Part shown: in pieces, positions 27,484 to 38,461 of the stretch | How positions within the stretch are numbered: position 1 is the stretch's first letter | How the letters are laid out: the number at the start of each line of letters is the position of its first letter | Translations under genes and position numbers: made by a program | The notes under the pieces: generated by a model | What the model was told of the DNA's origin: nothing | Databases searched by the model: none | What the model saw: the letters and a program-made list of their open reading frames with translations, nothing else | Origin: Acinetobacter brisouisimilis | Lineage (GTDB): Bacteria; Pseudomonadota; Gammaproteobacteria; Pseudomonadales; Moraxellaceae | Assembly: GCF_000368265.1 (NCBI RefSeq) | Contig: NZ_KB851219.1 | Span: 1,591,393 to 1,655,392 of the forward strand | Reading direction: 5' to 3' | DNA: 64,000 nt

Positions 27484-27803
27484 TCCTTTACCGCCACCTT
27501 GACCATTCATTTTCGCAATGGTGGAAAAATGGTGATTATGAATACAGCCTGCCCTATTTCATCCCGAAAAACTCGCCTGTTTGCACCTTTAGTCAAAAAT
27601 TTTGACCTTGCGGATGATAAACAGGCCATCATTGACTACAACCTGAAAATCTTTGAAGAAAATCGCTTGATGGTCGAAAACCAAAAACCTGAACGTTTAC
27701 CGCTAGATTTGAGTCTAGAAGCGCATATTCCCGCAGATCGCAGTTCGGTAATGTTTCGGCGCTGTTTAAAAAAGTCGGTTTTGGCGAGTTCTTTTTGGTT
27801 TAA
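27484..27803 (+). pseudogene. Truncated Rieske oxygenase remnant
   Basis: Matches the C-terminal ~95 residues of the Rieske oxygenase encoded at 28849-29904. LTIHFRNGG aligns with LTIDFPNEG, and NTACPISSRKTRLFAPL with NACCPVSHNKTRLFVPL. ENQKPERLPLDLSLEAH aligns with ESQKPEELPLDLSMEAH. The Rieske domain and most of the iron site are missing. Near 27750 the frame shifts: after MFRR the sequence continues the family pattern only in another frame (LFKKVGFGEFFLV, stop at 27803), while the open frame runs to 27813. It has no plausible start. It lies 43 bp before the reductase gene, so it may be what is left of a second oxygenase in this cluster. Confidence 0.85.
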
Positions 27804-27846
27804 ATCTTGCTAGCTTCTAGATAGGTACAATAAAAAGGACAAGCCC

Positions 27847-28821
27847 ATGGACAAATTAAAAGTCGTCGTCGACAGTATTTCTCGCCAAGGGGAAGGCAAT
27901 CTGGCAATCACATTGATGCCTGTTCAGCCTTTAAACTTACCTGAATGGCAAGCAGGTGCGCATATTAATATCTATTTACCCAATCATCTGACTCGGCAAT
28001 ATTCTCTGACTGGTAGTCCCACCCAGCGAGAACACTATGTGATTTGTGTAAAAAAAGAACAGCTTTCTCGCGGTGGCTCGCAATATATTCATGAAAATTT
28101 ACGCGTTGGACAATATATTGAAATTTCGCCGCCTTGTAATCAATTTTCTCTCAAAGCCGCGGAACAATATTTGCTGATTGCAGCAGGGATTGGCATTACC
28201 CCGATTTTAGCCATGGCAGAACAACTTGAAGCTCAAGGTAAATTTTTTGAACTGTATTATTGTGTGAAAACGCCACTACACCTCGCATTTATTCACCGTT
28301 GGCGACAAGGTTTTAAGTTTGGCAAGATTCACGTGTTATACAGTTCACTCGGTGAAAGCCTACGCGAGCAACATCCTCCAAGCTTGCAACAACCCCAACC
28401 CAATACACGCTTATATTTTTGTGGTCCACACAGTTTTATGCAGGACTATCAGCACTATGCCTTAGAGTTGGGGTGGCAAGCTGAACAGATTCACTTAGAG
28501 GCTTTTCACCCAATACAAGTGCCAACATCACCATTCGATACAGCCACAAATACAGGCTTCCAAATTAAACTACAACGTTCAGGACAAATTTTTCATGTGC
28601 CTGAGCACCAAAGTATCGCTCATGTTTTGCTTAAAAATCGAATCAATATTCCTTTATCGTGCGAAATGGGCATGTGTGGTGCTTGCCTGACCCGCGTAGT
28701 GGCGGGCGAAGTCGACCACCGAGATAGCGTACAAAGCGACAGTGAAAAAAATTCTAGCGAACAATACATTGCCTTATGTTGTTCACGAGCCAAAAGCCCA
28801 GTGCTTGAGCTGGATCTATAA
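27847..28821 (+). CDS. Phthalate-dioxygenase-type reductase (PDR/VanB family)
   Basis: 324-residue electron-transfer flavoprotein. A ferredoxin-reductase barrel (~1-100, RQYSLTGSP for flavin binding) precedes an NAD-binding domain (LIAAGIGITPILAMAE ~110, YFCGPHSFM ~197) and a C-terminal 2Fe-2S domain (Cys272, Cys277, Cys280, then Cys310 or 311). This order is that of class IA reductases such as VanB. It is followed by a Rieske oxygenase whose frame begins within 30 bp, so the pair forms a two-component oxygenase. The aromatic or demethylation substrate cannot be told from sequence. Confidence 0.9.
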   Translation: MDKLKVVVDSISRQGEGNLAITLMPVQPLNLPEWQAGAHINIYLPNHLTRQYSLTGSPTQREHYVICVKKEQLSRGGSQYIHENLRVGQYIEISPPCNQFSLKAAEQYLLIAAGIGITPILAMAEQLEAQGKFFELYYCVKTPLHLAFIHRWRQGFKFGKIHVLYSSLGESLREQHPPSLQQPQPNTRLYFCGPHSFMQDYQHYALELGWQAEQIHLEAFHPIQVPTSPFDTATNTGFQIKLQRSGQIFHVPEHQSIAHVLLKNRINIPLSCEMGMCGACLTRVVAGEVDHRDSVQSDSEKNSSEQYIALCCSRAKSPVLELDL

Positions 28822-28848
28822 ACAATGATTGAAAAATTAGGGGGCTCT

Positions 28849-29904
28849 ATGAATGCCATTCCAGTCACGCAACTGCTCGACAAACCCTGCTACAGCCAAT
28901 TTGACAGCAACGATTGGGATATTTTGGCACAGCACTGGTATCCTGTGGCCCGCATTGAAGATGTCAGCACTTCCCCACAGCAAGTCACGCTACTTGATGT
29001 CAAATTGGCTTTGTATAAAACCGAAACTGGGCAGATTCGGTTAGTTCGCGACATTTGCCCGCATCGTGGTGTCCCACTCACCAAAGGCTGGGTGGAAGGT
29101 GAAGAAATTATTTGCCCGTATCATGGTTTGCGCTACAACAGCGAAGGTAAATGCACACTAATTCCTGCACAGCCTGATCTAACCAAAATTTCAGATCGCT
29201 TTTCACTGACCAGTTTTCCAGTGGTAGAAAAATATGGGCTGATTTGGACGAGTCTGCTCAGTCGAGACGAAAGCAAAGCCAATTTTCCTGTGCTCGACAC
29301 GTGGGATCAACCTGGACATCAGGCGATTTTGCCACCCTTTGTCGATATTGCAGGTTCCAGTGGTCGGCAACTAGAAGGTTTTATTGACGTGGCACATTTT
29401 GCTTGGGTACACCACAACGCCTTTGCCAGTCGTGACAATCCTGTTGTGCCCAAATATTCAACAGTAAAAACGGATTACGGTCTACACACCGAGTACATCA
29501 GCAATGTCAGCAACTATCCACATGGTTTGCAACACCTCGCGCCTGATGATTTTTTATGGAAACGCACCTTTGACGTCTATCCGCCATTTTCAGCGATATT
29601 AACCATTGATTTTCCGAACGAAGGCGTATTAAAAATCTTAAATGCCTGCTGTCCTGTATCTCACAATAAAACCCGTTTGTTTGTACCATTGACCCGCGAC
29701 TTTGATACCACAGGCGACTTGCAAGCGGTCTATGACTTTAATGCGCAGATTTTTTCCGAAGATCAGGACATGATCGAATCGCAAAAACCTGAAGAACTAC
29801 CGCTTGATTTGAGCATGGAAGCCCACTTTGAAGCTGATCGCTCATCGGCCACTTATCGGCGTATTTTGGCAGACTGGGGATTAAGCAAACGCTATACCGT
29901 CTAA
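28849..29904 (+). CDS. Rieske non-heme iron oxygenase, terminal subunit
   Basis: 351 residues from the ATG at 28849, which has GGGGG seven bases upstream (an ATG at 28825 is in frame but poorly placed). The Rieske centre is C70-P-H72 and C89-P-Y-H92. The mononuclear iron site follows the family spacing D180-x2-H183-x4-H188. The length and motif spacing match VanA-like O-demethylases and related monooxygenases rather than large ring-hydroxylating alpha subunits. It works with the reductase upstream. A remnant of a paralogue lies on the other side of the reductase. Substrate unknown. Confidence 0.9.
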   Translation: MNAIPVTQLLDKPCYSQFDSNDWDILAQHWYPVARIEDVSTSPQQVTLLDVKLALYKTETGQIRLVRDICPHRGVPLTKGWVEGEEIICPYHGLRYNSEGKCTLIPAQPDLTKISDRFSLTSFPVVEKYGLIWTSLLSRDESKANFPVLDTWDQPGHQAILPPFVDIAGSSGRQLEGFIDVAHFAWVHHNAFASRDNPVVPKYSTVKTDYGLHTEYISNVSNYPHGLQHLAPDDFLWKRTFDVYPPFSAILTIDFPNEGVLKILNACCPVSHNKTRLFVPLTRDFDTTGDLQAVYDFNAQIFSEDQDMIESQKPEELPLDLSMEAHFEADRSSATYRRILADWGLSKRYTV

Positions 29905-29927
29905 TTCGATCTGTACTGTTTTGCCGC

Positions 29928-29954
29928 AAAATCCGTGTCCTGTCACGGATTTTT
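29928..29954 (+). terminator. Terminator after the Rieske oxygenase
   Basis: Stem AAATCCGTG / CACGGATTT with a six-base loop, followed by T residues, 24 bp after the stop. Confidence 0.8.
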
Positions 29955-30034
29955 ACTTTTCAAGTTCGCAATTTTTCGGCAAACTTTATTTGAGCTGTTC
30001 TTTAACCCTATTTTTAGTCAAAACTGCTGCATGA

Positions 30035-31498
<1,464 letters not shown>

Positions 31499-31516
31499 TT
31501 GATTTTATTTTTAGTC

Positions 31517-31547
31517 AAAAAAGCCACCTATATTTAGGTGGCTTTTT
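31517..31547. terminator. Bidirectional terminator between argG and the GGDEF gene
   Basis: AAAAAGCCACCTA pairs with TAGGTGGCTTTTT around a four-base loop. The stop codon of the convergent GGDEF gene lies in the loop region and its last codons form one arm. Confidence 0.88.
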
Positions 31548-32814
31548 GTTTTGGCTCAACATTATGATATTCATCTGAAATCACATGCCGACAAATTTGG
31601 TGACGACCGCAAGCCTTCGCCCGATACAGTGCCTGATCAGCAAAAGAAAGTAACTGATTTGCAGAAATAGGATATTCAACTGTATAGACTGCAAGCCCTA
31701 CACTAATGGTAATGTACGGGTTAATCTCTGATTTTTCATGATGAATGGATAATTCATCTACTGCTATGGAAATTCTAGATGCCACAAGATACGCCTGATC
31801 TACATCGGAGTTTGGTAGCAGAACAACAAATTCTTCTCCCCCATAACGCGCGACAAAATCTTGATGCCGAATCGTACGCTGAATCACCTGTGCAATGCAT
31901 TTTAAAACCTGATCACCTTGCAAATGCCCGTAATGATCATTATATGCCTTAAAATAATCGATATCGATAAACAGTACTGCCAATGGGCAATGTTCAGCCT
32001 GTGCCGATGCATAATAGCGCTCTAGCGCATCATCGAGACTTCTACGATTTGCAATGCTAGTCAAACCATCACACTGACTCAACTTTAACAACTGGTTATT
32101 ATAATTTTTTAAAATTTCCTGATCGACTTCAATTAATTTGGTCTTTAAAAAACTACCGCGCTCTTGGTGATTAATCACCTTGGTAATTGCAAAACCAATC
32201 AGGTTACTACCAAAAAATACCCGAATCAAAACTACTGAATCAAATGAAATATGCAAATAAAAGAGCATCTCAAAAATAGCAGCACTAGCAAGCAGCCCTA
32301 CAATAAACATATGCAGAGGCTTAACCCCTGTCATGATGTAACCAAAAATAAAAATAAAAATAATAAAAACAAATTGCTGTCTTAGTGATGATGTATATTG
32401 AGATAAAGTTAAGACAGCTGTCAGAAAAATTGTCCAACCCACAACCAGCAATGCAAAATAACGAAAATACGTCTGTGCTTTGGGGTGGCGGGCAGCTAAC
32501 ACCAAAATTAGCAAACAGATTCCGCCATTCAGAACACTCACTACACTACGCCAAAAATCATGTTGTAAATAAACCGATGGGATAATGGAATAATTACGAG
32601 AGATAATAAATATGCTAAAAAACAGATAAACTATGCCACCAAGTTTGTAAAAATTTAGAAACCCGTTCGCAGCTCTTTTTTGATGATATGCCCAAAACTC
32701 GGTTTCATATGGTTCAGGTAGACAAGCGCCTGCCCGCTGTTCATGCATGACTAAAACAGTTTCAATAGATTGCTTTTGTAATTTTAATGTCACTATGTTT
32801 TGATTATTGAGCAT
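31534..32814 (-). CDS. Membrane diguanylate cyclase
   Basis: 426 residues. About six membrane helices occupy ~55-215 and are followed by a short helical linker and a GGDEF domain (~255-410). The active signature is intact (YGGEEF, GGEEF at ~325-329). An RxxD inhibitory site (RHQD) sits five residues before it, so the enzyme should make c-di-GMP and be product-inhibited. No known sensor domain is evident besides the membrane part. Its final codons are embedded in the shared terminator with argG. It is divergent from pyrC. Confidence 0.92.
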   Translation of the reverse strand: MLNNQNIVTLKLQKQSIETVLVMHEQRAGACLPEPYETEFWAYHQKRAANGFLNFYKLGGIVYLFFSIFIISRNYSIIPSVYLQHDFWRSVVSVLNGGICLLILVLAARHPKAQTYFRYFALLVVGWTIFLTAVLTLSQYTSSLRQQFVFIIFIFIFGYIMTGVKPLHMFIVGLLASAAIFEMLFYLHISFDSVVLIRVFFGSNLIGFAITKVINHQERGSFLKTKLIEVDQEILKNYNNQLLKLSQCDGLTSIANRRSLDDALERYYASAQAEHCPLAVLFIDIDYFKAYNDHYGHLQGDQVLKCIAQVIQRTIRHQDFVARYGGEEFVVLLPNSDVDQAYLVASRISIAVDELSIHHEKSEINPYITISVGLAVYTVEYPISANQLLSFADQALYRAKACGRHQICRHVISDEYHNVEPKQKAT

Positions 32815-32963
32815 AATGAAATGAAAACCAGCTTAGGTTAGCTTTAAAGTTAGCATACTTTTTAGCAAGATAATGCTTTTCTTCATAGATTTCTCTGTCT
32901 TGAAAATTACCATTCTGCAGTAAATTGCATTATCATTTGTTTTATTTTTAGCTTGAATATCTC

Positions 32964-33998
32964 TTGAAAACGATAACCCTTGTCCAGCCAGATGATTGGC
33001 ACGCCCATCTGCGTGATGGCTTAGCCCTAAAACGCACTGTTCCTGACTTAGCCAAGCAATTTGCACGCGCGATTTGTATGCCAAACCTTGTTCCACCTGT
33101 AAAGACCGTGGAAGAAGCCGAAGCCTACCGTGAACGTATTTTGCAACATGTACCAGAAGGCATTCACTTCGACCCGCGCATGGTGTTGTATTTTACCGAT
33201 CATACGCCACCGAGCGAAGTGCTTAAAATTAAGCAGTCAGCGCATGTCAATGCCATCAAGCTGTATCCTGCGGGTGCAACCACCAACTCTGACAATGGCG
33301 TGAGCGACATCCGTAAGGTCTATGCCGTACTTGAGCAACTTGAAAAACATCAGATTCCCCTGCTACTGCATGGTGAAGTGACTCATTCTCATGTCGATAT
33401 TTTTGATCGTGAAAAACGCTTTTTAGATGAAGTTCTTTCGCCGATCTTAAAGCAGTTCCCTGAACTTAAAGTCGTACTTGAGCATATTACCACCAGCGAT
33501 GCTGCTCAGTTTGTGCTTGAACAAGACCGCAATATTGCGGCAACGATTACGCCACAGCATTTATTGTTTAACCGTAATGACATGCTCGTCGGTGGTATCA
33601 AACCACATTTCTATTGTTTACCAATTTTAAAACGCCAAAGCCACCAAAAAACTTTGCTTGAAGTGGCAACCAGCGGTAATCCAAAATTCTTCTTGGGTAC
33701 AGACAGCGCACCACATGCCCAAAATGCCAAAGAAAATGCCTGTGGCTGTGCGGGCTGCTACAGTGCACCAACAGCAATTGAGTTATATGCTCAAGCATTT
33801 GACCAAGTTGGGAAAATTGAGCGTCTTGAAGGCTTTGCCAGCTTCTTTGGTGCAGATTTTTATGGGTTGCCACGCAACACCAGTACCATTACCCTTGTCA
33901 AAGAAGATCAAGTGATTCCTGAAAGTTTCGACTATCTAGAAAATCAAAAAATTATTCCGCTTCACGCTGGAAAAACCATTCATTGGAGAAAAGTGTGA
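32964..33998 (+). CDS. pyrC: Dihydroorotase
   Basis: Zinc amidohydrolase that cyclises carbamoyl-aspartate in pyrimidine synthesis. 344 residues, starting at a TTG (32964). The family-typical N-terminus [18 protein letters not shown] follows at once, with metal ligands His13 and His15. The carboxylated lysine is in [11 protein letters not shown] (~100). Further metal histidines lie in LLHGEVTH (~137) and [10 protein letters not shown] (~175), and the catalytic Asp is in LGTDSAPH (~250). The ribosome binding site is weak, consistent with the rare start codon. The gene overlaps rnt by four bases. Confidence 0.95.
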   Translation: MKTITLVQPDDWHAHLRDGLALKRTVPDLAKQFARAICMPNLVPPVKTVEEAEAYRERILQHVPEGIHFDPRMVLYFTDHTPPSEVLKIKQSAHVNAIKLYPAGATTNSDNGVSDIRKVYAVLEQLEKHQIPLLLHGEVTHSHVDIFDREKRFLDEVLSPILKQFPELKVVLEHITTSDAAQFVLEQDRNIAATITPQHLLFNRNDMLVGGIKPHFYCLPILKRQSHQKTLLEVATSGNPKFFLGTDSAPHAQNAKENACGCAGCYSAPTAIELYAQAFDQVGKIERLEGFASFFGADFYGLPRNTSTITLVKEDQVIPESFDYLENQKIIPLHAGKTIHWRKV

Positions 33999-34642
33999 CC
34001 GACTCTACTGCACCCTTAATTGGTCAGCGCTTTCGTGGTTTTTTACCTGTAGTTGTTGATGTTGAAACTGCAGGCTTTAATGCCAAAACCGATGCTTTAC
34101 TCGAAATTGCCTGTATTCCGATTGTTTACAATGAACAAGGTGAGTTTGTACCAGGTACAGCATTGCACGCACATATTAATCCGTTTGAAGGTGCACATCT
34201 GGATCGCCGCTCGCTGGACTTTATTGGCATTGATCCATTTAGTCCACTCCGTGTGGCAATGGCAGAAGATGAAAAGTCAGCACTCAAGCGGATTTTTAAG
34301 GCATTAACCGAAGTACGTCGTGCTCAACACTGTACACATGCTGTATTAGTCGGTCACAATGCACATTTTGACTTGGGCTTTTTACAAGCAGCAGTTGCTC
34401 GTACAGGGACTAAAAACCAAAGTCCGTTCCATAGTTTTTCCGTATTCGACACCGTAACACTGAGTGCTCTGATGTTCGGGCAAACGGTATTGGCAAAGTC
34501 GTGCATTCAGGCAGGCATTGAGTTCGATGGTAAAGAAGCGCACTCTGCTTTATACGATACGCAGAAAACTGCTGAACTGTTTTGCTATATTTTAAACAAA
34601 CTGTCACCGCACCTGCTTGACAGTTTCCTGGCGGATCAATAA
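33995..34642 (+). CDS. rnt: Ribonuclease T
   Basis: 3'-5' exoribonuclease that trims tRNA and other stable RNA ends. 215 residues from the GTG at 33995, which overlaps the pyrC stop as GTGA and has GGAG seven bases upstream; a TTG twelve bases earlier is less likely. DEDD motifs are present: [10 protein letters not shown] (~24), [13 protein letters not shown] (~118) and [14 protein letters not shown] (~180). Its 3' end doubles as promoter DNA: a TTGACA lies in the last codons and the TAA stop begins the -10 of the following tRNA-Glu. Confidence 0.93.
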   Translation: MTDSTAPLIGQRFRGFLPVVVDVETAGFNAKTDALLEIACIPIVYNEQGEFVPGTALHAHINPFEGAHLDRRSLDFIGIDPFSPLRVAMAEDEKSALKRIFKALTEVRRAQHCTHAVLVGHNAHFDLGFLQAAVARTGTKNQSPFHSFSVFDTVTLSALMFGQTVLAKSCIQAGIEFDGKEAHSALYDTQKTAELFCYILNKLSPHLLDSFLADQ

Positions 34643-34645
34643 GAT
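34617..34645 (+). promoter_or_regulatory. Promoter of the first tRNA-Glu, inside the rnt 3' end
   Basis: A consensus TTGACA (34617-34622) and TAAGAT (34640-34645) are exactly 17 bp apart. The -10 begins with the rnt TAA stop. The downstream discriminator is GC-rich, as is usual for stable-RNA promoters. Confidence 0.7.
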
Positions 34646-34662
34646 ACCGCCATCCTCAAAAC

Positions 34663-34738
34663 GTCCCTATCGTCTAGAGGCCTAGGACATCGCCCTTTCA
34701 CGGCGGTAACCGGGGTTCGAATCCCCGTAGGGACGCCA
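34663..34738 (+). tRNA. tRNA-Glu (anticodon UUC), copy 1
   Basis: 76 nt. The acceptor GTCCCTA pairs with TAGGGAC, followed by G and an encoded CCA. The anticodon loop CTTTCAC places UUC, and the T-arm contains GTTCGAATC. Identical over all 76 bases to the copy at 38462-38537. No convincing terminator follows; the nearest structure is a six-base AATGAT/ATCATT hairpin about ten bases downstream. Confidence 0.97.
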
Positions 34739-34758
34739 TCTATTTAATGATTCCATCA

Positions 34759-35658
34759 TTACAATGACGCAAACAGCACAATTAAAAATGGTGCAAGCAG
34801 CGTTAAAATAAAACCACTAAAAATCGCCATCTGTACATCACTGCTACGACAGTTCTGTTTAATAAATGGCAAGGTTGAATCCATTGCGGTTGCACCACAA
34901 ACACCAATCACGCTTCTAGGCAAGCTGCGCCCACATAAAAATAACAACACAATGCCATAAAATTCACGTATCAAATCAGTCAATAAAGCAAAACTCCCCA
35001 TTTCCTTACCCAATAAGTTTGTCACCAGTGAACCCGACAAGCTAAACCAGCCAAAACCACTGGCAACTGTCAGCAGAGTTGTAAATGAATGTGGCAACAA
35101 CCACTGGGCAATATAAGCAGCCATAAAAATCGCCAATAGCATCGCACATGGCACCCAAATCTGATGTCTTGTTAAGCGTGCTAAACGTACTGTAAATAGG
35201 TCAATTCCAATCAATACAATTAAAATCAACAGCAAAGCATGTGAAAATTGTGCCGCGCGCAAATCATGTGGCAAGAACAAATAACTCAGCATTCCCATAG
35301 CTACCATCAGCATGGCAATACAGCATTCCTGCAAAGGCTTGAGTAAACTACGAAAATTACGTTTTGGGTTTATATTGCCCTGTTGTTCAACTGGTCGGGC
35401 AAGTAATAATAAAAAGCTGCTGGCTGATAAAATACTGGCGTAAATAAAGCTTTCACGTAACACTTTCCATCCTATATCAGGTTGAAACAGCACATCTGCA
35501 AATTGATAGCCAATTACGATCAACAAGCCCCAGACCAGATAACCAATACTTGCAACTGCCAATGTTTTGATCGGAGCAGTCATAACCTTTCCAGCTACAC
35601 TCCCCAATAGCAGCGCCATAACAATAGGCAAAACAGAGCTGAATAAAATGGCGAACAT
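34759..35658 (-). CDS. lysO: LysO-type lysine exporter
   Basis: 299-residue inner-membrane protein with about eight helices. It is similar to E. coli LysO/YbjE (DUF340), which exports lysine and toxic lysine analogues. Family features are the ASGFGWFSLSGSLV block (~195), followed by GSFALLTDLIREF (~225) and the VCGATAMDSTLPFI motif (~260), containing the acidic residues needed for export. It lies on the minus strand between tRNA-Glu copy 1 and a divergent amino-acid permease. The export/import pairing suggests control of basic amino-acid levels, but that is inference. Confidence 0.88.
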   Translation of the reverse strand: MFAILFSSVLPIVMALLLGSVAGKVMTAPIKTLAVASIGYLVWGLLIVIGYQFADVLFQPDIGWKVLRESFIYASILSASSFLLLLARPVEQQGNINPKRNFRSLLKPLQECCIAMLMVAMGMLSYLFLPHDLRAAQFSHALLLILIVLIGIDLFTVRLARLTRHQIWVPCAMLLAIFMAAYIAQWLLPHSFTTLLTVASGFGWFSLSGSLVTNLLGKEMGSFALLTDLIREFYGIVLLFLCGRSLPRSVIGVCGATAMDSTLPFIKQNCRSSDVQMAIFSGFILTLLAPFLIVLFASL

Positions 35659-35846
35659 ATAAAATAATATGAATAAAAATCTTTATTATATCATGTTGAT
35701 TTTTGATCCATTCGTTCAAACTATTAGGGTTTTATGTTGATAAATCGCTTGAGATATTATGCATTTCACAAAAAATAGACGGCTATTGCACATTTAATGG
35801 TTTTCTCTACAATAACCCGCTTCATTTTTTGTATTTCTCATTTCCC

Positions 35847-37265
35847 ATGCAGTCATCTCACTCTCCGAATGATGCGTCGCATCAGGGCAATTCTGCGCCA
35901 CTCAAACGCGCTATGAGTACTCGACACCTTGTTATGCTGTCATTAGGCGGTGCCATTGGCACAGGTCTATTTTTAGGGTCGGGTGAAGTCATTGCACAAA
36001 CGGGGCCTGTAGGTGCCATTATTTCTTATTTTCTTGGCGGTATAATCGCCTATATGGTGATGCTGTGCTTAGGCGAACTGGCTGTACATATGCCTGTTTC
36101 AGGTTCTTTTGGTGAATACGCCAACAAATATATTGGACCTGCCACAGGCTATATGATTACGTGGCTGTACTGGCTCACTTGGACGGCCACCCTCGGTACA
36201 GAATTTACCGCCGCAGCACTGCTCATGCAGGAATGGTTTCCACATGTTTCCATGTGGATCTGGACTGCGATTTTTGCGGCACTGATTTTTATTTTAAATA
36301 TTAGCTCTACCCGCATGTTCGCTGAATCTGAATTCTGGCTGGCTTTGGTAAAAGTCGTGACCGTGGTGAGCTTTATTTTACTGGGTCTGTTGGCAATTTT
36401 TGGGGTCGTTTCCTATCATGGTGAACCACAAGCACCGCTGTTTAGCAATTTGCTGGCACAAGGCTGGTTTCCAAAAGGTTTAATGCCAATTTTTGCCACC
36501 ATGCTGATTGTCAACTTTGCCTTCTCAGGAACAGAACTGATTGGGGTTGCCGCAGGTGAAACGGCAGACCCTGCACATAATGTTCCCAAAGCGATTAATG
36601 CTGCAATCTGGCGTTTGTTGATTTTCTTTGTCGGAACGATTGTAGTGATCTGTGCATTACTACCGTATCAACAAGCAGGTTTAAACGCAGCTCATGTGAG
36701 TAATAGTCCATTTGTGACTGTATTTAGTTATATGGGTATTCCATATGCTGAAGATATTATTCGCTTTGTGATTATTACCGCGTTGTTGTCTGCTGCAAAC
36801 TCAGGCTTATATGCTGCATCGCGCATGATGTGGGCGTTATCGATCAAACGCCAACTACCTGCGATGTTCTCGAAACTCACCAAGCATGGCACACCCATTA
36901 CCGCGATTATTGTCACCATGTTTGGCGCAATTCCTGGGTTATTGTCAGAACAGTTTGCACCAGAGACTATCTTTAAAAACCTGCTCGGTGTTGCTGCATT
37001 TACCATGGTGATTGTCTGGACAGCGATCTGTGTCTGCCAGTTCAACTTCCGTCGTCAATGGTACAAGACTGGACACACTATTGCCGATTTGCGTTTTGCC
37101 GCACCATGGTTTCCACTGACTCCTATTTTAGGTTTTGTGTTTTGTGTGATTACCTGTATCAGTATGACGCAAGACAGTTCCATGCTGCCTGGTTTCTATA
37201 GTTGCCTGATTTTTATTGCTTTGTGTTATGTAAGTTACTACTTCTTATACCGAGACAAAGACTAA
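35847..37265 (+). CDS. Amino-acid permease of the AAT/APC family
   Basis: 472 residues from the ATG at 35847 (MQSSHSPND); upstream frame is non-family. Twelve membrane helices are evident. The first carries the family signature LGGAIGTGLFLGSG, and the conserved ELA-x3-PVSGSFGEYA block lies near residue 85. The fold is that of proton-coupled AroP/LysP/RocE-type importers. The exact amino acid is unclear; the divergent LysO gene makes a basic amino acid possible. A terminator follows. Confidence 0.88.
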   Translation: MQSSHSPNDASHQGNSAPLKRAMSTRHLVMLSLGGAIGTGLFLGSGEVIAQTGPVGAIISYFLGGIIAYMVMLCLGELAVHMPVSGSFGEYANKYIGPATGYMITWLYWLTWTATLGTEFTAAALLMQEWFPHVSMWIWTAIFAALIFILNISSTRMFAESEFWLALVKVVTVVSFILLGLLAIFGVVSYHGEPQAPLFSNLLAQGWFPKGLMPIFATMLIVNFAFSGTELIGVAAGETADPAHNVPKAINAAIWRLLIFFVGTIVVICALLPYQQAGLNAAHVSNSPFVTVFSYMGIPYAEDIIRFVIITALLSAANSGLYAASRMMWALSIKRQLPAMFSKLTKHGTPITAIIVTMFGAIPGLLSEQFAPETIFKNLLGVAAFTMVIVWTAICVCQFNFRRQWYKTGHTIADLRFAAPWFPLTPILGFVFCVITCISMTQDSSMLPGFYSCLIFIALCYVSYYFLYRDKD

Positions 37266-37300
37266 TTAACAGGGCTAACAGGACAACTGTGTTTTATTGT

Positions 37301-37328
37301 AAAAGTGTAGCTCTGCTACACTTTTTTT
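37301..37328 (+). terminator. Terminator after the amino-acid permease
   Basis: Perfect ten-base stem AAAAGTGTAG (37301-37310) / CTACACTTTT (37316-37325) with a five-base loop and continuing T-run. Confidence 0.9.
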
Positions 37329-37382
37329 ATATTGTTTTTATAATCAAATACAATAGTTTATTAAAACAATACGATTAATTTA

Positions 37383-38297
37383 ATGAAAATAATTTTTATT
37401 CATGGCATTAAACAGCAAAATTTTGACGCATGCTCATTTCAGGAGTACTGGCTCAACGTGTTCAATACAGGCATGAATAAAATTGAACCTAGCATCAATG
37501 TCGATCAACTTGATCTCGCTTTCCCCTTTTATGGCGATATTTTAGATGTGTTTAATCATCGCAAAGCCATCAATATGGAAACCCTACACCCAAACTGGTC
37601 TTTCTTTGCCAGACTACCGCGTATTCGCCAACAACGCAGCGATGCACTAAAACAGGCTCTCGAAGAGATTCCTCTTTTGCCGCACGATGACATCCCCTAC
37701 TCACTCAAAAACCGTTTTTTTATGCTGTCACAACTTGCCAAAGACCGCATGCTTAAAGAAATGGTGATGTTACTCAATCATTTTCCAGACCTGCATGAAT
37801 CATTAATTCAACGTTTTTTATGCGAGGTCTATTTATATTGGTATAACCCAGAATTCAAGCAACAGGTACATGAACGCATTTTGACCTGCTTTGAACCTAA
37901 CCAGCGGCATATTGTGATTGCCCATTCACTGGGGACGGTGATTGCTTACAATTTATTGCATGAACTGTCTGTTCACTATGAGATCAAGCGTTTTATTACC
38001 TTGGCATCACCTTTACCATTCAACGTGATTCAAAAACATTTAACTCATCCTGTACAACGACCAAAAGTACTCAGTGGGGACTGGCACAATTTTTATTCTG
38101 AAGATGACTACTTGACCACGTTTCCAATGCTCCCTCCGATGTTTGACCTTCACCCACAAATCGACAATAAGCTGATTACAACATTTGTGGATAAACCTCA
38201 TGAAATTACAGGTTATTTGCAGCACCCTCTAGTACTTCGGCGTATTTTAGAATTGCTATATGACATGCCACAATTTCAGGCGCATGCTGCTCCCTAA
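37383..38297 (+). CDS. Alpha/beta hydrolase (lipase/esterase-like)
   Basis: 304-residue cytosolic protein, no signal peptide. The N-terminal strand-loop IIFIHGIKQQ gives the oxyanion HG motif. The nucleophile elbow is AHSLGT (~182-187), an Ala-x-Ser-x-Gly variant. A late Asp (~245) and a His in DKPHEITGYLQHP complete a plausible triad. An unusually long insert with large aromatic and helical content (~40-165) separates strand 1 from the elbow. The substrate is unknown. It stands alone, before tRNA-Glu copy 2. Confidence 0.75.
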   Translation: MKIIFIHGIKQQNFDACSFQEYWLNVFNTGMNKIEPSINVDQLDLAFPFYGDILDVFNHRKAINMETLHPNWSFFARLPRIRQQRSDALKQALEEIPLLPHDDIPYSLKNRFFMLSQLAKDRMLKEMVMLLNHFPDLHESLIQRFLCEVYLYWYNPEFKQQVHERILTCFEPNQRHIVIAHSLGTVIAYNLLHELSVHYEIKRFITLASPLPFNVIQKHLTHPVQRPKVLSGDWHNFYSEDDYLTTFPMLPPMFDLHPQIDNKLITTFVDKPHEITGYLQHPLVLRRILELLYDMPQFQAHAAP

Positions 38298-38414
38298 TAT
38301 GTAGCTATTTCACCCGCTCCAGACTAAAAAATGCTCTAAAATCATAAAAATAGCATTTAGAGATGATTTATTATTCACTCATAACTATTTTTCATATTTT
38401 TTCAGAAAAAAGGT

Positions 38415-38443
38415 TTGACATACTTTTAAATCCCCCCTATTAT
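38415..38443 (+). promoter_or_regulatory. Strong promoter of the second tRNA-Glu
   Basis: Perfect TTGACA (38415-38420), 17-bp spacer, TATTAT (38438-38443), then a GC-rich ACGCGCACC discriminator. The last is the hallmark of stringently controlled stable-RNA promoters. Confidence 0.88.
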
Positions 38444-38461
38444 ACGCGCACCTTCTGATGT

